The notes under the pieces: model-generated
The model's database searches: none
The model's input: the letters and a program-made list of their open reading frames with translations, nothing else
Told to the model about the DNA's origin: nothing
Part shown: piece by piece, positions 8,081 to 16,736 of the stretch
Layout of the letters: every line of letters begins with the position of its first letter
Position numbering within the stretch: position 1 is the stretch's first letter
Made by a program: the position numbers and the translations under genes
NCBI RefSeq assembly: GCF_000022025.1
Contig: NC_011886.1
Coordinates: 1,240,097-1,304,096 of the forward strand
DNA from: Pseudarthrobacter chlorophenolicus A6
GTDB taxonomy: Bacteria; Actinomycetota; Actinomycetes; Actinomycetales; Micrococcaceae
Length of the DNA: 64,000 nt
Direction of reading: 5' to 3'

Positions 8081-8902
8081 TTGACCCAACGCACCATCGT
8101 GATCACCGGCGCCAGCGACGGCATCGGCGCAGCAGCCGCCCGGACCCTGGCAAAGGCGGGCGAAAAAGTGGTCGTCGTGGGGCGTTCCGCCGAGAAGACC
8201 CGGGCCCTGGCCAAGGAGATCGACGCCGACTACTTCGTCACCGACTTTGCCGACCTCGCGCAGGTCCGTACGCTCGCGGCGCAGCTGAAGTCCGACTACC
8301 CGCGCATCGACGTCCTGGTCAACAACGCCGGCGGCATCATGGGCAAGCGCACCCTGACGGTGGACGGCAACGAAGCAACGTTCCAGATCAACCACCTGGC
8401 GCCGTTCCTGCTCACCACCCTGCTGATGGATACCTTGGCAGCCAGCAACGCCAAGGTCATCAACACCTCCAGCGCGGCCAACGGCTTCGGCAAGCTGGAC
8501 CTCTTCGACCTCACCGCCGAGCACAGCTACTCCGTCAACCGCGCCTACGGCACCGGCAAACTCGCCAACATCCTCTTCACGTCCGAGCTGCACCGCCGCT
8601 TCCACGAGCGCGGGATTACGACGGCGGCGTTCCACCCCGGCGTGGTCCGCACCAACTTCGCGGCGGAGTCGGCGAGTCCGTGGCGGCACGCGTACAAGAC
8701 CATCCTGAACCGCTTCATGCTCACCCCGGACCAGGGCGCCGACACCATGCTGTGGCTCATCAACGGCACCGCCGGCACGGACTGGATCTCAGGTGCGTAC
8801 TACGCGAAGCGTGCCTTGGCCAAGGCCAACAAGCAGGCCTACGACGCCGTCCTGGCCCGCGAGCTGTGGGACAAGAGCGAAGAGCTGGTCAAGCCCGCCT
8901 AA
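8081..8902 (+). CDS. Short-chain dehydrogenase/reductase
   Basis: The product has about 273 residues and a classical SDR fold. The NAD(P)-binding motif TGASDGIG lies at residues 9-16, NNAGG follows strand four, and the active site has the catalytic Tyr and Lys in YGTGK after NTSSAAN. GRSAEKTRA after the second strand suggests NADP preference. It resembles the retinol dehydrogenase/WW-oxidoreductase-like group, in which substrates are rarely known. The likely start is TTG at 8081, eight bases after AAAGGA; the upstream in-frame start has no ribosome site. Its stop is immediately followed by the stop of the convergent lipoprotein gene, with no base between. Confidence 0.88.
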   Translation: MTQRTIVITGASDGIGAAAARTLAKAGEKVVVVGRSAEKTRALAKEIDADYFVTDFADLAQVRTLAAQLKSDYPRIDVLVNNAGGIMGKRTLTVDGNEATFQINHLAPFLLTTLLMDTLAASNAKVINTSSAANGFGKLDLFDLTAEHSYSVNRAYGTGKLANILFTSELHRRFHERGITTAAFHPGVVRTNFAAESASPWRHAYKTILNRFMLTPDQGADTMLWLINGTAGTDWISGAYYAKRALAKANKQAYDAVLARELWDKSEELVKPA

Positions 8903-9682
8903 CTACTCGCATCCGAAACCGTCGCCGTCACGGTCCAGACCGTAAATATCGCTGCCGATAACCTGTACCGGCCCCCGTACGTAGGCGGGACCGTTGCCGC
9001 TTCCGCCGGCGCAGTCGACGTCCGAGGCGATAGGCACGCATCCTGAATAGTTCGGATCACAACCGGTTCCGGCCGCAGGAGCGGCGGGAACGGCTTTAGG
9101 TGCTGGCGCTGCTGCTGCCCTTGCAGCGGCTTCGGCCGCAGCCTGTGCTGCGGCGGCGTCTTGTGCGGCCTTGGCTTCCGCGGCTTGGCGCGCCGCTTCC
9201 TGCGCGGCAGCATCGGCTGCCGCTTTGTCCGCTGCTGCCTTATCGGATGCTGCTTTGTCTGCCGCGGCTTTGTCCGCTGCTGCCTTGTCTGCGGCAGCCC
9301 TGGCCGCAGCAGCGGCCGCCAGTTTCTCCTTCACAGTCCGCGACTGGGAGGCCTCAAGCCACACGACGGCACCGGACTCGTCCTTCGTACAGATATATGT
9401 GGAGCCGCCGGCGGACTTCTGGCTGTCTACGCTCGCACACGCAGTTCCGGAGATGGGCGTGGCGCTGGGTGTGGGCGAGGCCTTAGCCGTGCTGGTGGGT
9501 TCGTCTGCCGTCGCCGCGCTGAGTGAGGCGGGGGATCCGCCGCAGCCGGTCAGTAGGAGCACAATGGCGGCCGCGGCCGCAACACCGTTCTTGTGGCCAT
9601 GCCTCCGGGCGCTGTGGCCGGGACCCGTCTCGGCTTTCGGGTCTGCGGCGCACGACCGGTGAGAGTGCTTCCGTGTATTCAT
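8903..9682 (-). CDS. Lipoprotein with Ala/Lys/Asp repeats and Excalibur-like C-terminus
   Basis: The 259-residue product has a long basic N-region, a hydrophobic helix and the lipobox LTGC (Cys near 47). The centre is a low-complexity helical rod with at least five tandem KAAADKAA-type units (about residues 140-170) grading into Ala/Gln/Glu-rich sequence. The C-terminal 50 residues hold four cysteines and end with LDRDGDGFGCE, the DxDxDGxxCE signature of Excalibur calcium-binding domains. The start ATG at 9682 follows GGGGGC. A surface-anchored, calcium-binding, rod-like protein is the simplest reading; the biological role is unknown. Confidence 0.8.
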   Translation of the reverse strand: MNTRKHSHRSCAADPKAETGPGHSARRHGHKNGVAAAAAIVLLLTGCGGSPASLSAATADEPTSTAKASPTPSATPISGTACASVDSQKSAGGSTYICTKDESGAVVWLEASQSRTVKEKLAAAAAARAAADKAAADKAAADKAASDKAAADKAAADAAAQEAARQAAEAKAAQDAAAAQAAAEAAARAAAAPAPKAVPAAPAAGTGCDPNYSGCVPIASDVDCAGGSGNGPAYVRGPVQVIGSDIYGLDRDGDGFGCE

Positions 9683-9802
9683 TTGTGCCCCCATTGACGT
9701 GTGCCGGATGCGAAGTGCACGGCCAGCGTAGCCACGGCGCAGGTAGGAAAGCTGGCCCTGGGCCAACCTTGATCAATTCCTTGGGGAATCCTGCCTCTTG
9801 GC

Positions 9803-11209
9803 TCAGAATTGCCGCGCCAGTGCCTCGCCGATCAGGCGGGCACCCTGCGGGTAGGCCGCCGGGTTGGGGCCGGAGTAGTTGAGCCGGACGAACGGGCCGG
9901 CAGGTTCGGCCGGGAACCATTCGGTGCCGGCCGCGATGATCACCCCGTTGTCCTCGCAGTCCCGGGTGAGCCGGGGCAGGTCCGTGCCGTCGGGCATCCG
10001 CAGCCAGAGGTTCAGGCCGCCTTTGGGCAGCAGCTCGATATGCGCATCCGGCACGTGTTCCCGGATGCTCGTCACCAGCAGGTCCCTGCGGGACTGCAGC
10101 TGCTGGCGGAGGCTCCGCAGGTGGGTTTGCCACCCAGGCTGCGTCACCACATCCAGGGCCGCGGCCTGCAGCAGCCCGCTGACGTACATCGATTCCGCCG
10201 CCCGGTGCGCCAGGATCCGCTCCCGGGCCGGACCCCGGGCAACAACGGCGGCAATCCGCACAGACGTGGATACGCTCTTGGTCAGCGACCTGATGTAGAT
10301 GACGTGCCCGGAATCGTCCTGCGTGGCCAGCGGCACCGGCGTTGAGGTGATGCCGAAATCATGGGCCCAGTCGTCCTCGATGACGAACGCCCCGTGCGCG
10401 CGCGCCACCTCCAGGACCTCGCCGCCGCGCCCGGGTGCCCACTGGGCGCCGCTGGGGTTGGCGTAGTTGGGCTGGGCGTAGAACGCCCGCGCGCCGGTCT
10501 CCTCGAACGCCCGGGCCAGCTCCACCGGGTCCGGGCCGTCCGGCCCGCTGGGCACCGGCACCACCCGGACGCCCGTCTGTGCGGCGGCCAAAATGGCGCC
10601 CCAGTAGGTGGGCGACTCCATCAGCAGCGGCTGCCCGGCCCCCACCAGCGCCCGGAAGATGGAGCTCAGTCCGCTCTGGCTTCCCGGCAGCACGATCACG
10701 TCACTCGGCGTCGGAGGAGTGATGCCCACCGGCGTCGCCGACCCCAGCTCCTGGGCAAACCAGTGCTGCAGCTCCGGCATCCCGGCCGCCGGCGGGCGCG
10801 ACAGTGCCGCGTCACCGCGCGCTGCCCGGGCCAGAGCCGCACGCACCAGGCGTTCCGGCAGCAGTTCACGGTCCGGGTAGCCCGAGTGGAACCAGATGGC
10901 GTCATTGGGCACCGTGCGCATGGTGGACGACGACGGCAGCGCGGCCGACGGCGACCCCAGCGCCGCGGTTTGCCAGCCGTAGTCCGCGGGGCGCGCCGTC
11001 CGGACGGCCCGCACGAAGGTTCCCACTCCGGGACGGCTTTCGATCAGTCCCTGCGCCGTCAACGCCTGCAGCGCCTTCTGCACCGTGACCGGGCTGGCCT
11101 GGTACTCGGCCACCAGGGAGCGCGTGGACGGCAGTTTCGCTCCCGGCGCGGCACCGGCAATCCACTTTTTGAGTGCCAGGACAATCCGCGAACTGCTATC
11201 GTTGTTCAT
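9803..11209 (-). CDS. MocR-type PLP-dependent transcriptional regulator
   Basis: The 468-residue protein has the MocR layout: a GntR-type winged helix (residues 1-75, with GAKLPSTRSLVAEYQASPVTVQKAL and GVGTFVRA) fused to a fold-type I aminotransferase domain. The probable PLP-binding Lys is in RSLTKSVST; VLPGSQSGL, QPNYANPSG and IEDDWAHDFG match the cofactor pocket. MocR proteins usually control vitamin B6, GABA or amino-acid genes divergent from them. Here the divergent gene is an EamA exporter whose start codon overlaps this one (shared CATG), so exporter control is likely. No ribosome site is visible, and the -10 spacing suggests a leaderless mRNA. Confidence 0.9.
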   Translation of the reverse strand: MNNDSSSRIVLALKKWIAGAAPGAKLPSTRSLVAEYQASPVTVQKALQALTAQGLIESRPGVGTFVRAVRTARPADYGWQTAALGSPSAALPSSSTMRTVPNDAIWFHSGYPDRELLPERLVRAALARAARGDAALSRPPAAGMPELQHWFAQELGSATPVGITPPTPSDVIVLPGSQSGLSSIFRALVGAGQPLLMESPTYWGAILAAAQTGVRVVPVPSGPDGPDPVELARAFEETGARAFYAQPNYANPSGAQWAPGRGGEVLEVARAHGAFVIEDDWAHDFGITSTPVPLATQDDSGHVIYIRSLTKSVSTSVRIAAVVARGPARERILAHRAAESMYVSGLLQAAALDVVTQPGWQTHLRSLRQQLQSRRDLLVTSIREHVPDAHIELLPKGGLNLWLRMPDGTDLPRLTRDCEDNGVIIAAGTEWFPAEPAGPFVRLNYSGPNPAAYPQGARLIGEALARQF

Positions 11210-11230
11210 GAGAGAACATAGTAGCGCTAC
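11197..11230. promoter_or_regulatory. Interleaved divergent promoters of the MocR and EamA genes
   Basis: On the plus strand TATCGT (11197-11202) lies about six bases before the ATG at 11208. On the minus strand TACTAT (11223-11218) lies about eight bases before the ATG at 11209. Both fit leaderless transcripts, and each -10 lies inside the other gene's coding start. GTAGCGCTAC (11221-11230) is a perfect palindrome, and TGTTC/GAACA (11203-11218) brackets the start codons. These are operator candidates; binding is inferred. Confidence 0.45.
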
Positions 11231-12152
11231 CGTTCTGACGAAGCCAGTGATACTGCCCCGCCAGGCCGCCCCGAGCGGGACACCGGCCGGCATCTGGTGG
11301 GGCCTCCTCGGCGTCGCGGCCTTCTCCTTCACGGTCCCCCTAACCCGGATGGCGGTGGCGGGCCTGTCCCCGCTGTTCATCGGTGCCGGCCGCGCTGCCG
11401 TTGCCGGAGTCCTCGCAGCCGCAGCCTTGGCACTCACGCGGCAGCGGCTTCCGCAACCACGCACCTGGGCGCGGCTCGCGGTGGTGGCCGGGGGCGTCGT
11501 CGTCGGCTTTCCGTTCCTGACGTCCTACGCGCTCACCGCCGTTCCGGCCGGGCACGGTGCCGTGGTGATCGCGCTCCTGCCCGCCGCCACCGCCACGGCC
11601 GCCATCCTGCGGACCCGGGAGCGTCCCCGGCCGGCTTTCTGGGCCGTCATGGCGCTCGGCTCGCTGGCCGCCGTTGCCTTCGCGTTCCTGCAATCAGGCG
11701 GGATCGGCCATCTGCACTGGGCGGACCTCCTGCTGCTCGGCGCGGTGGTGTGCGCCGCCGCCGGATACGCCGAGGGCGGCCTGCTGGCCCGCGAACTGGG
11801 GTCCTGGCAGACCATCGCCTGGGCGCTGGTCCTCGCGTTCCCACCCATGCTGGCGCTGGCCGTGTCCAGCCTCGCCAGCCAGCCGCCGTCGGCCACGCCC
11901 GTCCAGTGGGCGGCGTTTGCCTATCTTGCCGTGGTCAGCATGTTCCTCGGATTCTTTGCCTGGTACCGCGGCCTTGCCATCGGACCCATGGCGCAGGTCA
12001 GCCAGATCCAGCTCCTGCAGCCTGTGCTGAGCATCAGCTGGGCGGCGCTCCTGCTCGGAGAAGCGGTCACCTGGACCACGGCGATTGGCGGCCTCGCTGT
12101 CATTCTCTGTGCCGGCGCCGCCGTCCGCGTCCGGCTCAAACCCAAACCCTGA
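11208..12152 (+). CDS. EamA-family (DMT superfamily) exporter
   Basis: The protein of about 314 residues has ten predicted helices in two EamA repeats (GLLGVAAFSFTVPLTRMAV begins the first and LLLLGAVVCAAAGYAEGGLL the second). Such drug/metabolite transporters usually export amino acids or metabolites. The ATG at 11208 overlaps the start of the divergent MocR gene; a GTG at 11247, just before the first helix, is an alternative that would leave about 37 bp between the genes. The MocR neighbour suggests an amine or amino-acid substrate. The PaiB-like gene follows after 32 bp, probably in the same operon. Confidence 0.88.
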   Translation: MREHSSATVLTKPVILPRQAAPSGTPAGIWWGLLGVAAFSFTVPLTRMAVAGLSPLFIGAGRAAVAGVLAAAALALTRQRLPQPRTWARLAVVAGGVVVGFPFLTSYALTAVPAGHGAVVIALLPAATATAAILRTRERPRPAFWAVMALGSLAAVAFAFLQSGGIGHLHWADLLLLGAVVCAAAGYAEGGLLARELGSWQTIAWALVLAFPPMLALAVSSLASQPPSATPVQWAAFAYLAVVSMFLGFFAWYRGLAIGPMAQVSQIQLLQPVLSISWAALLLGEAVTWTTAIGGLAVILCAGAAVRVRLKPKP

Positions 12153-12184
12153 CCTGCTCCTCAACTACCCATAAGGACATCCCC

Positions 12185-12823
12185 ATGTATATTCCCGCCC
12201 ACTTTGCCGCCGGCCCCGAGGCCACCCGGCACCTGCTCACCAGCCCGGGTGCGGCCAACCTCATCACCATGACCGACGCCGGCCTGCTGGCCACGCTGCT
12301 GCCGTTCGTCTTCGAGCCGGACGTGGGGGAGTACGGCGCACTGCACGCGCACGTCGCCCGGAACAACCCGCAGGCCACAGCTCCGGTTACCGGTGAGGCG
12401 CTGGCCATCATCCAGGGCCCCGATGCCTACATCTCGCCGTCCTGGTATATGTCCAAAGCCGAGCACGGCCGCGTGGTGCCCACCTGGAACTACAGCACGG
12501 CCCACGTGTACGGCGAACTGGTGGTCCACGACGACGCCGGCTGGCTGGCGCGGCACGTCCGCCGCCTGACGGACCGGCATGAGGGGGAGCGGGAGCACCC
12601 GTGGAGCGTTGATGACGCACCGGCGAAGTTCATTGCCGGGCAGCTGCGCGCCATCGTGGGCATTGAACTGATGATTACCCGGATTGAGGCGAAGGAGAAG
12701 CTGAGCCAGAACCGGTCCGCAGCCGACGCCTCCGGCGTGGTGGCCGGACTGCGGTCCAGCGGGCAGGAAGCCAGCGCGGCCGCCGTCGAACGCGTCTTGG
12801 CCCAGCAGACGCCGGAAAGCTAG
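12185..12823 (+). CDS. PaiB-type FMN-binding protein
   Basis: The 212-residue protein belongs to the PaiB family, annotated as FMN-binding negative transcriptional regulators with a split-barrel fold. Typical stretches are MYIPAHFA at the start, LLPFVFEPD, ARNNPQ, ISPSWYMSK and VPTWNYSTAHVYGE. In Bacillus, PaiB works with an acetyltransferase in sporulation control; here it is the second gene after an EamA exporter, so a link to small-molecule efflux or detoxification is more likely, though inferred. Its stop codon overlaps the stop of the convergent rlmC gene in a CTAG (12820-12823). Confidence 0.88.
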   Translation: MYIPAHFAAGPEATRHLLTSPGAANLITMTDAGLLATLLPFVFEPDVGEYGALHAHVARNNPQATAPVTGEALAIIQGPDAYISPSWYMSKAEHGRVVPTWNYSTAHVYGELVVHDDAGWLARHVRRLTDRHEGEREHPWSVDDAPAKFIAGQLRAIVGIELMITRIEAKEKLSQNRSAADASGVVAGLRSSGQEASAAAVERVLAQQTPES

Positions 12824-13947
12824 CCGGCGCGCTCCAGCAGGACCATCACTTCGTAGTGCGTGGTCTGCGGGAACATGTCCAGGACCCGGACCCGCCGCGC
12901 CGTGAAGGAGGGGAGTGCGGCCAGATCGCGGGCCAAGGACTGAGCGTTGCAGCTGGAATAGACCACGTGCTGCACGTCCGAGGATTCCAGCCAGCCGCAC
13001 AGCTCCTTGCCGATGCCCCGCCGCGGCGGGTTCACGATGACCAGGTCCGGTGCCTGCCGTGCCGCCAGGGCGAAGGCGGTGGCGTCCCCGGCCTCGAACT
13101 CCATGCCCTGCAGCCCGGCTTCGTCGCTGCTGAGCCGGGCGGAGACGATGGCTTCGCTGCTGGTTTCGATGCCGGTGACCGTGCGGGAGGGATTGGCGAC
13201 GTGCAGGGCAAACCCGCCCACGCCGCAGTACAGGTCCCAGACTGACGCCGGCGCCAGCTCATTCACCCATTCCCGCCCCTGCCGGTACAGTGCCGCGGCC
13301 ATATGGCTGTTGGTTTGGAAGAAGCTCTGCGGGCGCAGGTGCAGGTTAATGTCGTTCACCCGCATGTTCAGCGTGGACTGCTCCGTCAGCAGGATCTCCC
13401 GGTCGCCCTCCAGCACCGCCTTGTGCTCGGGGTGCAGGTTGATGGACACCACCTTCACCTGGGGCAGGGCCTCCAACAGGTCCGGCAGGTGCTTCCTGAT
13501 GCGGGGGACCAGCTGCTCGGAACGGAGGACCAGGCGCAGCATGATCTCGCCGTCCGGGGACTCGGTGACGATCAGGTGCTTGAGTTCGCCGCTCCGGTTG
13601 GGCACATCATAGGGCGTCAGGCGGTGGGTGCGGATGAAGGCGGCCACTACGGGGAACACGGCGCGGAGCCCGGGGGAGCAGACACCGCATTTGCGCAGGT
13701 CAATGCCGTGGGCCTCGGCGTCCAGGATGCCGATGGTGGGGTTCCGGGCCGTTCCGCTGATCACCATTTTGGCCTTGTTGCGGAATGCGGACTCCTGGCT
13801 GGCCACCGGCTCCAGCCACTCCAGGGCCGTGTGGTCGGCGAGGAGCGTCTGGCAGTGGGCCTGCTTGCCGGCCAGCTGTTCGCCGTAGGGCGTGCCCATG
13901 AGGGTGCAGGAGCGGCAGCGGGCGGCATCAAAGTAGGAACAGTGCAT
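12820..13947 (-). CDS. rlmC: 23S rRNA (uracil-C5)-methyltransferase RlmC
   Basis: The 375-residue enzyme is of the RumA/RumB class and uses SAM to methylate a 23S rRNA uracil at C5. The 4Fe-4S cysteines are visible (MHCSYFDAARCRSC at the N-terminus and RKCGVC near residue 87), as are the SAM motif DLYCGVGGFAL, NPPRRGIGKEL and the catalytic Cys in VYSSCNAQSLARDL. The compact length and lack of a TRAM domain favour the RumB/RlmC type over RlmD, although in Gram-positives the exact uracil can differ. It is convergent with the PaiB-like gene, overlapping by four bases. Confidence 0.9.
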   Translation of the reverse strand: MHCSYFDAARCRSCTLMGTPYGEQLAGKQAHCQTLLADHTALEWLEPVASQESAFRNKAKMVISGTARNPTIGILDAEAHGIDLRKCGVCSPGLRAVFPVVAAFIRTHRLTPYDVPNRSGELKHLIVTESPDGEIMLRLVLRSEQLVPRIRKHLPDLLEALPQVKVVSINLHPEHKAVLEGDREILLTEQSTLNMRVNDINLHLRPQSFFQTNSHMAAALYRQGREWVNELAPASVWDLYCGVGGFALHVANPSRTVTGIETSSEAIVSARLSSDEAGLQGMEFEAGDATAFALAARQAPDLVIVNPPRRGIGKELCGWLESSDVQHVVYSSCNAQSLARDLAALPSFTARRVRVLDMFPQTTHYEVMVLLERAG

Positions 13948-13982
13948 GACCCCTCAATTTTACCTGTTGCCGCTGGGGAAGC

Positions 13983-14140
13983 CCGACGCCGGCACCTGGG
14001 GGAGTGCCGGCGTCGGTACCGTCGCGGGGTGGGCGCCGCCGCCGTCCCTGTGTGGAGCCGCCACCGTCCCGGGGCACATTGGGGCCGCTCCCGGGCGCTG
14101 AGCCTGTGCTGCCCGGCGTGTCCGTGTCAATGTGCCCCGG
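13983..14140. repeat. Two long inverted repeats in a 408-bp divergent gap
   Basis: The gap between rlmC and the amino-acid permease has no ORF but two perfect inverted repeats. CCGACGCCGGCAC/GTGCCGGCGTCGG lies at 13983-13995 and 14004-14016 (8-nt loop). CCGGGGCACATTG/CAATGTGCCCCGG lies at 14069-14081 and 14128-14140, enclosing 46 nt that can pair again through CCGGGC/GCCCGG. The outer right arm belongs to a motif (GTCCGTGYCAAKGTGCCCCGG) seen again at 18563. Both lie upstream of both flanking genes, so they are not ordinary terminators. The rest of the gap (14141-14355) is more AT-rich and presumably holds the permease promoter; TACTTT near 14247 is a possible -10. Confidence 0.6.
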
Positions 14141-14355
14141 CAGCGGCGCGTGCTGGCCGCCGCTGCCCCGACCCAGCGATGTAACAGCGTGCAATATAAG
14201 CAAACTGTCATGCCTTTAATGACCGTAAATTCGGCAACCGTGCTACTTTCGGCTCTGTCGGCGTTCACTTCTTCGATCCCCGGTGTCCCTGCGAAGCGCA
14301 CCTGCGAAGCACGCACACCCCGCCGCCTAAACCGATCACCCGCACTGGAGACCCC

Positions 14356-15789
14356 GTGGAACCCTCATTGCCTACGCTCGACACCCGGCCTGACCCGGCG
14401 CAGCCGGTCACCTCCGGACTCCGCCGCTCCATGGGGCCGCGGCACCTGGTGATGATTGCCATGGGCGGCGTCATCGGCTCTGGCCTGTTCCTCAGCTCCG
14501 GCTACACCATCTCCCAGGCGGGCCCGCTGGGCGCGGTGATCGCCTACCTCATCGGAGCGTTCGTGGTGTACCTGGTGATGGCGTGCCTGGGCGAACTGGC
14601 CATCGCGTACCCCGTGTCCGGGGCTTTCCATATCTACGCGGCCCGCTCCATCGGCCCCGCCACCGGCTTTGCCACAGCCTGGCTGTACTGGCTCTGCTGG
14701 GCTGTGGCCATCGGCTCCGAATTCACGGCGTCCGGCCTCCTGATGCAGCGCTGGTTCCCGGACGTGGAGGTGTGGGTCTGGTGCCTGGTGTTTGCAGCCA
14801 TCCTCTTCGGCTTCAACGCGGTGTCCGCCCGGTTCTTCGGCGAGTCCGAGTTCTGGTTCGCCATCATCAAAGTCGCCGCCATCATCGGCCTGATCGTCCT
14901 GGGCGGCGCAGCCCTGTTCGGCTTCCGTCCGCTCGGCGGCGGCGGCGAACACCCGTTCCTTTTCGAGAACTTCGCCACCGAATCCGGCCTGTTCCCCAAC
15001 GGCTTTACCGGCGTCCTGGTCACCGTGCTGGCCATCTTCTATGCCTTCTCCGGCTCCGAGCTGATCGGCGTTGCCGCCGGCGAAACCAAGGACCCTGCCA
15101 CGGCCATCCCCAAGGCCATGCGCACCACCGTGATCCGCCTGCTCATCTTCTTCGTGGGCGCCATTGCGGTCATCGCCGCCACCATCCCCTACACGGAGGT
15201 GGGGCTGGACGAAAGCCCGTTCGTTACCGTCTTCTCAGTCATCGGCATCCCGTTCGCGGCCGACATCATGAACTTCGTCATCATCACCGCGCTACTGTCC
15301 GCCGGCAACAGCGGCCTGTTCTCCTGCGCCCGCATGCTCTTCTCGCTCGCCGACGAAGGCCATGCGCCTCGCGCCCTCAAGAAGCTGACCCGCCGCGGCA
15401 TTCCCCTGGCTGCACTCTCCCTGAGCATGGTGGGCGGCCTGGCATCACTGATCAGCAGCGTGGTGGCGCCTGAGACCGTCTACCTGGTCCTCGTGTCCGT
15501 GGCCGGTTTCGCGGTGGTGGGGGTCTGGATGTCCATCACGGCCTCGCACTTCTTCCACCGGCGCGCGTTCATCCGTGGCGGCGGTGACACGTCCACCCTC
15601 GCCTACAAGGCGCCGTTGTTCCCGCTGGTCCCCATCCTGGCGTTCACGCTGTGCGTCGTGTCCCTGATCGGCATCGCCCTCGATCCCGCCCAGGCACCGG
15701 CGCTCTACTTCGGCGTCCCGTTCGTCGCTGCCTGCTACCTCTACTTCCACCTTCGGCACGGCCGCACGCCGGTTCAGCCGCGGCGCTAA
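14356..15789 (+). CDS. Amino-acid permease, APC family
   Basis: The 477-residue protein has 12 predicted helices and the AAT-type signature: RHLVMIAMGGVIGSGLFLSSG in helix 1 and GELAIAYPVSGAFHIYA around helix 3. This places it with the AroP/GabP/ProY-like proton-coupled permeases of the cytoplasmic membrane. The later EGHAPRALKKLTRRGIPLAAL loop is also typical. The GTG start follows GGAG with good spacing. Substrate cannot be read from the sequence; GABA, proline or aromatic amino acids are all possible. It is transcribed alone, with an IclR-type regulator next downstream. Confidence 0.92.
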   Translation: MEPSLPTLDTRPDPAQPVTSGLRRSMGPRHLVMIAMGGVIGSGLFLSSGYTISQAGPLGAVIAYLIGAFVVYLVMACLGELAIAYPVSGAFHIYAARSIGPATGFATAWLYWLCWAVAIGSEFTASGLLMQRWFPDVEVWVWCLVFAAILFGFNAVSARFFGESEFWFAIIKVAAIIGLIVLGGAALFGFRPLGGGGEHPFLFENFATESGLFPNGFTGVLVTVLAIFYAFSGSELIGVAAGETKDPATAIPKAMRTTVIRLLIFFVGAIAVIAATIPYTEVGLDESPFVTVFSVIGIPFAADIMNFVIITALLSAGNSGLFSCARMLFSLADEGHAPRALKKLTRRGIPLAALSLSMVGGLASLISSVVAPETVYLVLVSVAGFAVVGVWMSITASHFFHRRAFIRGGGDTSTLAYKAPLFPLVPILAFTLCVVSLIGIALDPAQAPALYFGVPFVAACYLYFHLRHGRTPVQPRR

Positions 15790-15974
15790 GCCGGGAACGG
15801 ACGACGACGGATGTGCGGCGGGTGCGCCCGGCACCTCCGCCGGTGCGCGCCGCCGTCGTCCGCGGCCAGGGTGCCCATACTGCCCGCGGCGACCATGGGG
15901 CGGCCCGGCCGGATGTTGCGCCGCGACGGCCGTGGAAGAATGGGCGGGTGACCGGCGGGAGGGGCAGGGAAAGC

Positions 15975-16736
15975 GTGGATTCATCCGCTGAAGCGTCGTC
16001 CCTGGCGCAGGGGCTCCGGATTGTCCGGCTGGTGGTTGACCGGGAAAAGTCCGGGCGGCCCCTCCTGGGTGTTTCCCAGCTCGCCGCGGCGTTGTCGATG
16101 GACCAGAGCAGGGTTTCACGGCTGGCCCAGGAACTGTGCGACCTCGGACTGCTCGAACGCCCGGAGCGTGGGCCGTTCCGGGCCGGACCGGAATACTTCA
16201 AACTGGCAGCCTCCCTCAACACAGGCTGGGTACTGGCCGCCCGGACCGAGCTCGAAGTCCTGGTGTCCTCCTTGGGCCTGCGCGCCAGACTCTCCGTCCG
16301 CGACGGTTACCGGGCCATCCTGCTCCGCAACTCCAGCAATGACGCCGTCCCCGGCAGCTTCGTCAGGCCGGGCATGGTCAGCCCCGTCTGGTGCACGGGT
16401 GCCGGGCGGGCGCTGCTGTGGGACCTGGACCGGCCGGCACTGGAGGGCCTGCTGGAGGGCGTGAACTTCATTGGCATCGGCGGTCCGGGCGCGGCGCACA
16501 CCATTGATGGGGTGTGGGAGCTGATGGTCCGGGACCGCCGGGCCGGGGTGGTGGCCGCAGTCGAGGAATTCGAGCATGACGTTGTTGAGCTGGCCGTGCC
16601 CGTGCGGGACGGGACAGGAACAGTGCGGGCCTCGCTGAGTGTGCTCGGCGGTCCGGGCCTGGCGGAGCGCCGGGCCGCGGCGGACGCCCTGGCTGCCGCC
16701 GCGGAGAGGCTCGGCGCTGCGGCCGTGCCCCGCTAA
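15975..16736 (+). CDS. IclR-type transcriptional regulator
   Basis: The protein of about 253 residues has a winged helix (residues 10-65; LLGVSQLAAALSMDQSRVSRLAQEL) and a GAF-like IclR effector domain ending in ELAVPVRDGTGTVRASLSVLGG, the common effector-pocket strand. The start GTG 15975 is preferred because GGGAGGGG and AGGGA precede it; GTG 15948 is possible. It lies 186 bp after an amino-acid permease on the same strand and could control it. It is tail-to-tail with a paralogous regulator, overlapping by four bases. Confidence 0.85.
   Translation: MDSSAEASSLAQGLRIVRLVVDREKSGRPLLGVSQLAAALSMDQSRVSRLAQELCDLGLLERPERGPFRAGPEYFKLAASLNTGWVLAARTELEVLVSSLGLRARLSVRDGYRAILLRNSSNDAVPGSFVRPGMVSPVWCTGAGRALLWDLDRPALEGLLEGVNFIGIGGPGAAHTIDGVWELMVRDRRAGVVAAVEEFEHDVVELAVPVRDGTGTVRASLSVLGGPGLAERRAAADALAAAAERLGAAAVPR

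Noticed and set aside
9220..9310. Short direct repeats suggestive of a tandem array
   Set aside because: They encode the KAAAD repeat of a lipoprotein, so they are coding rather than a separate element.
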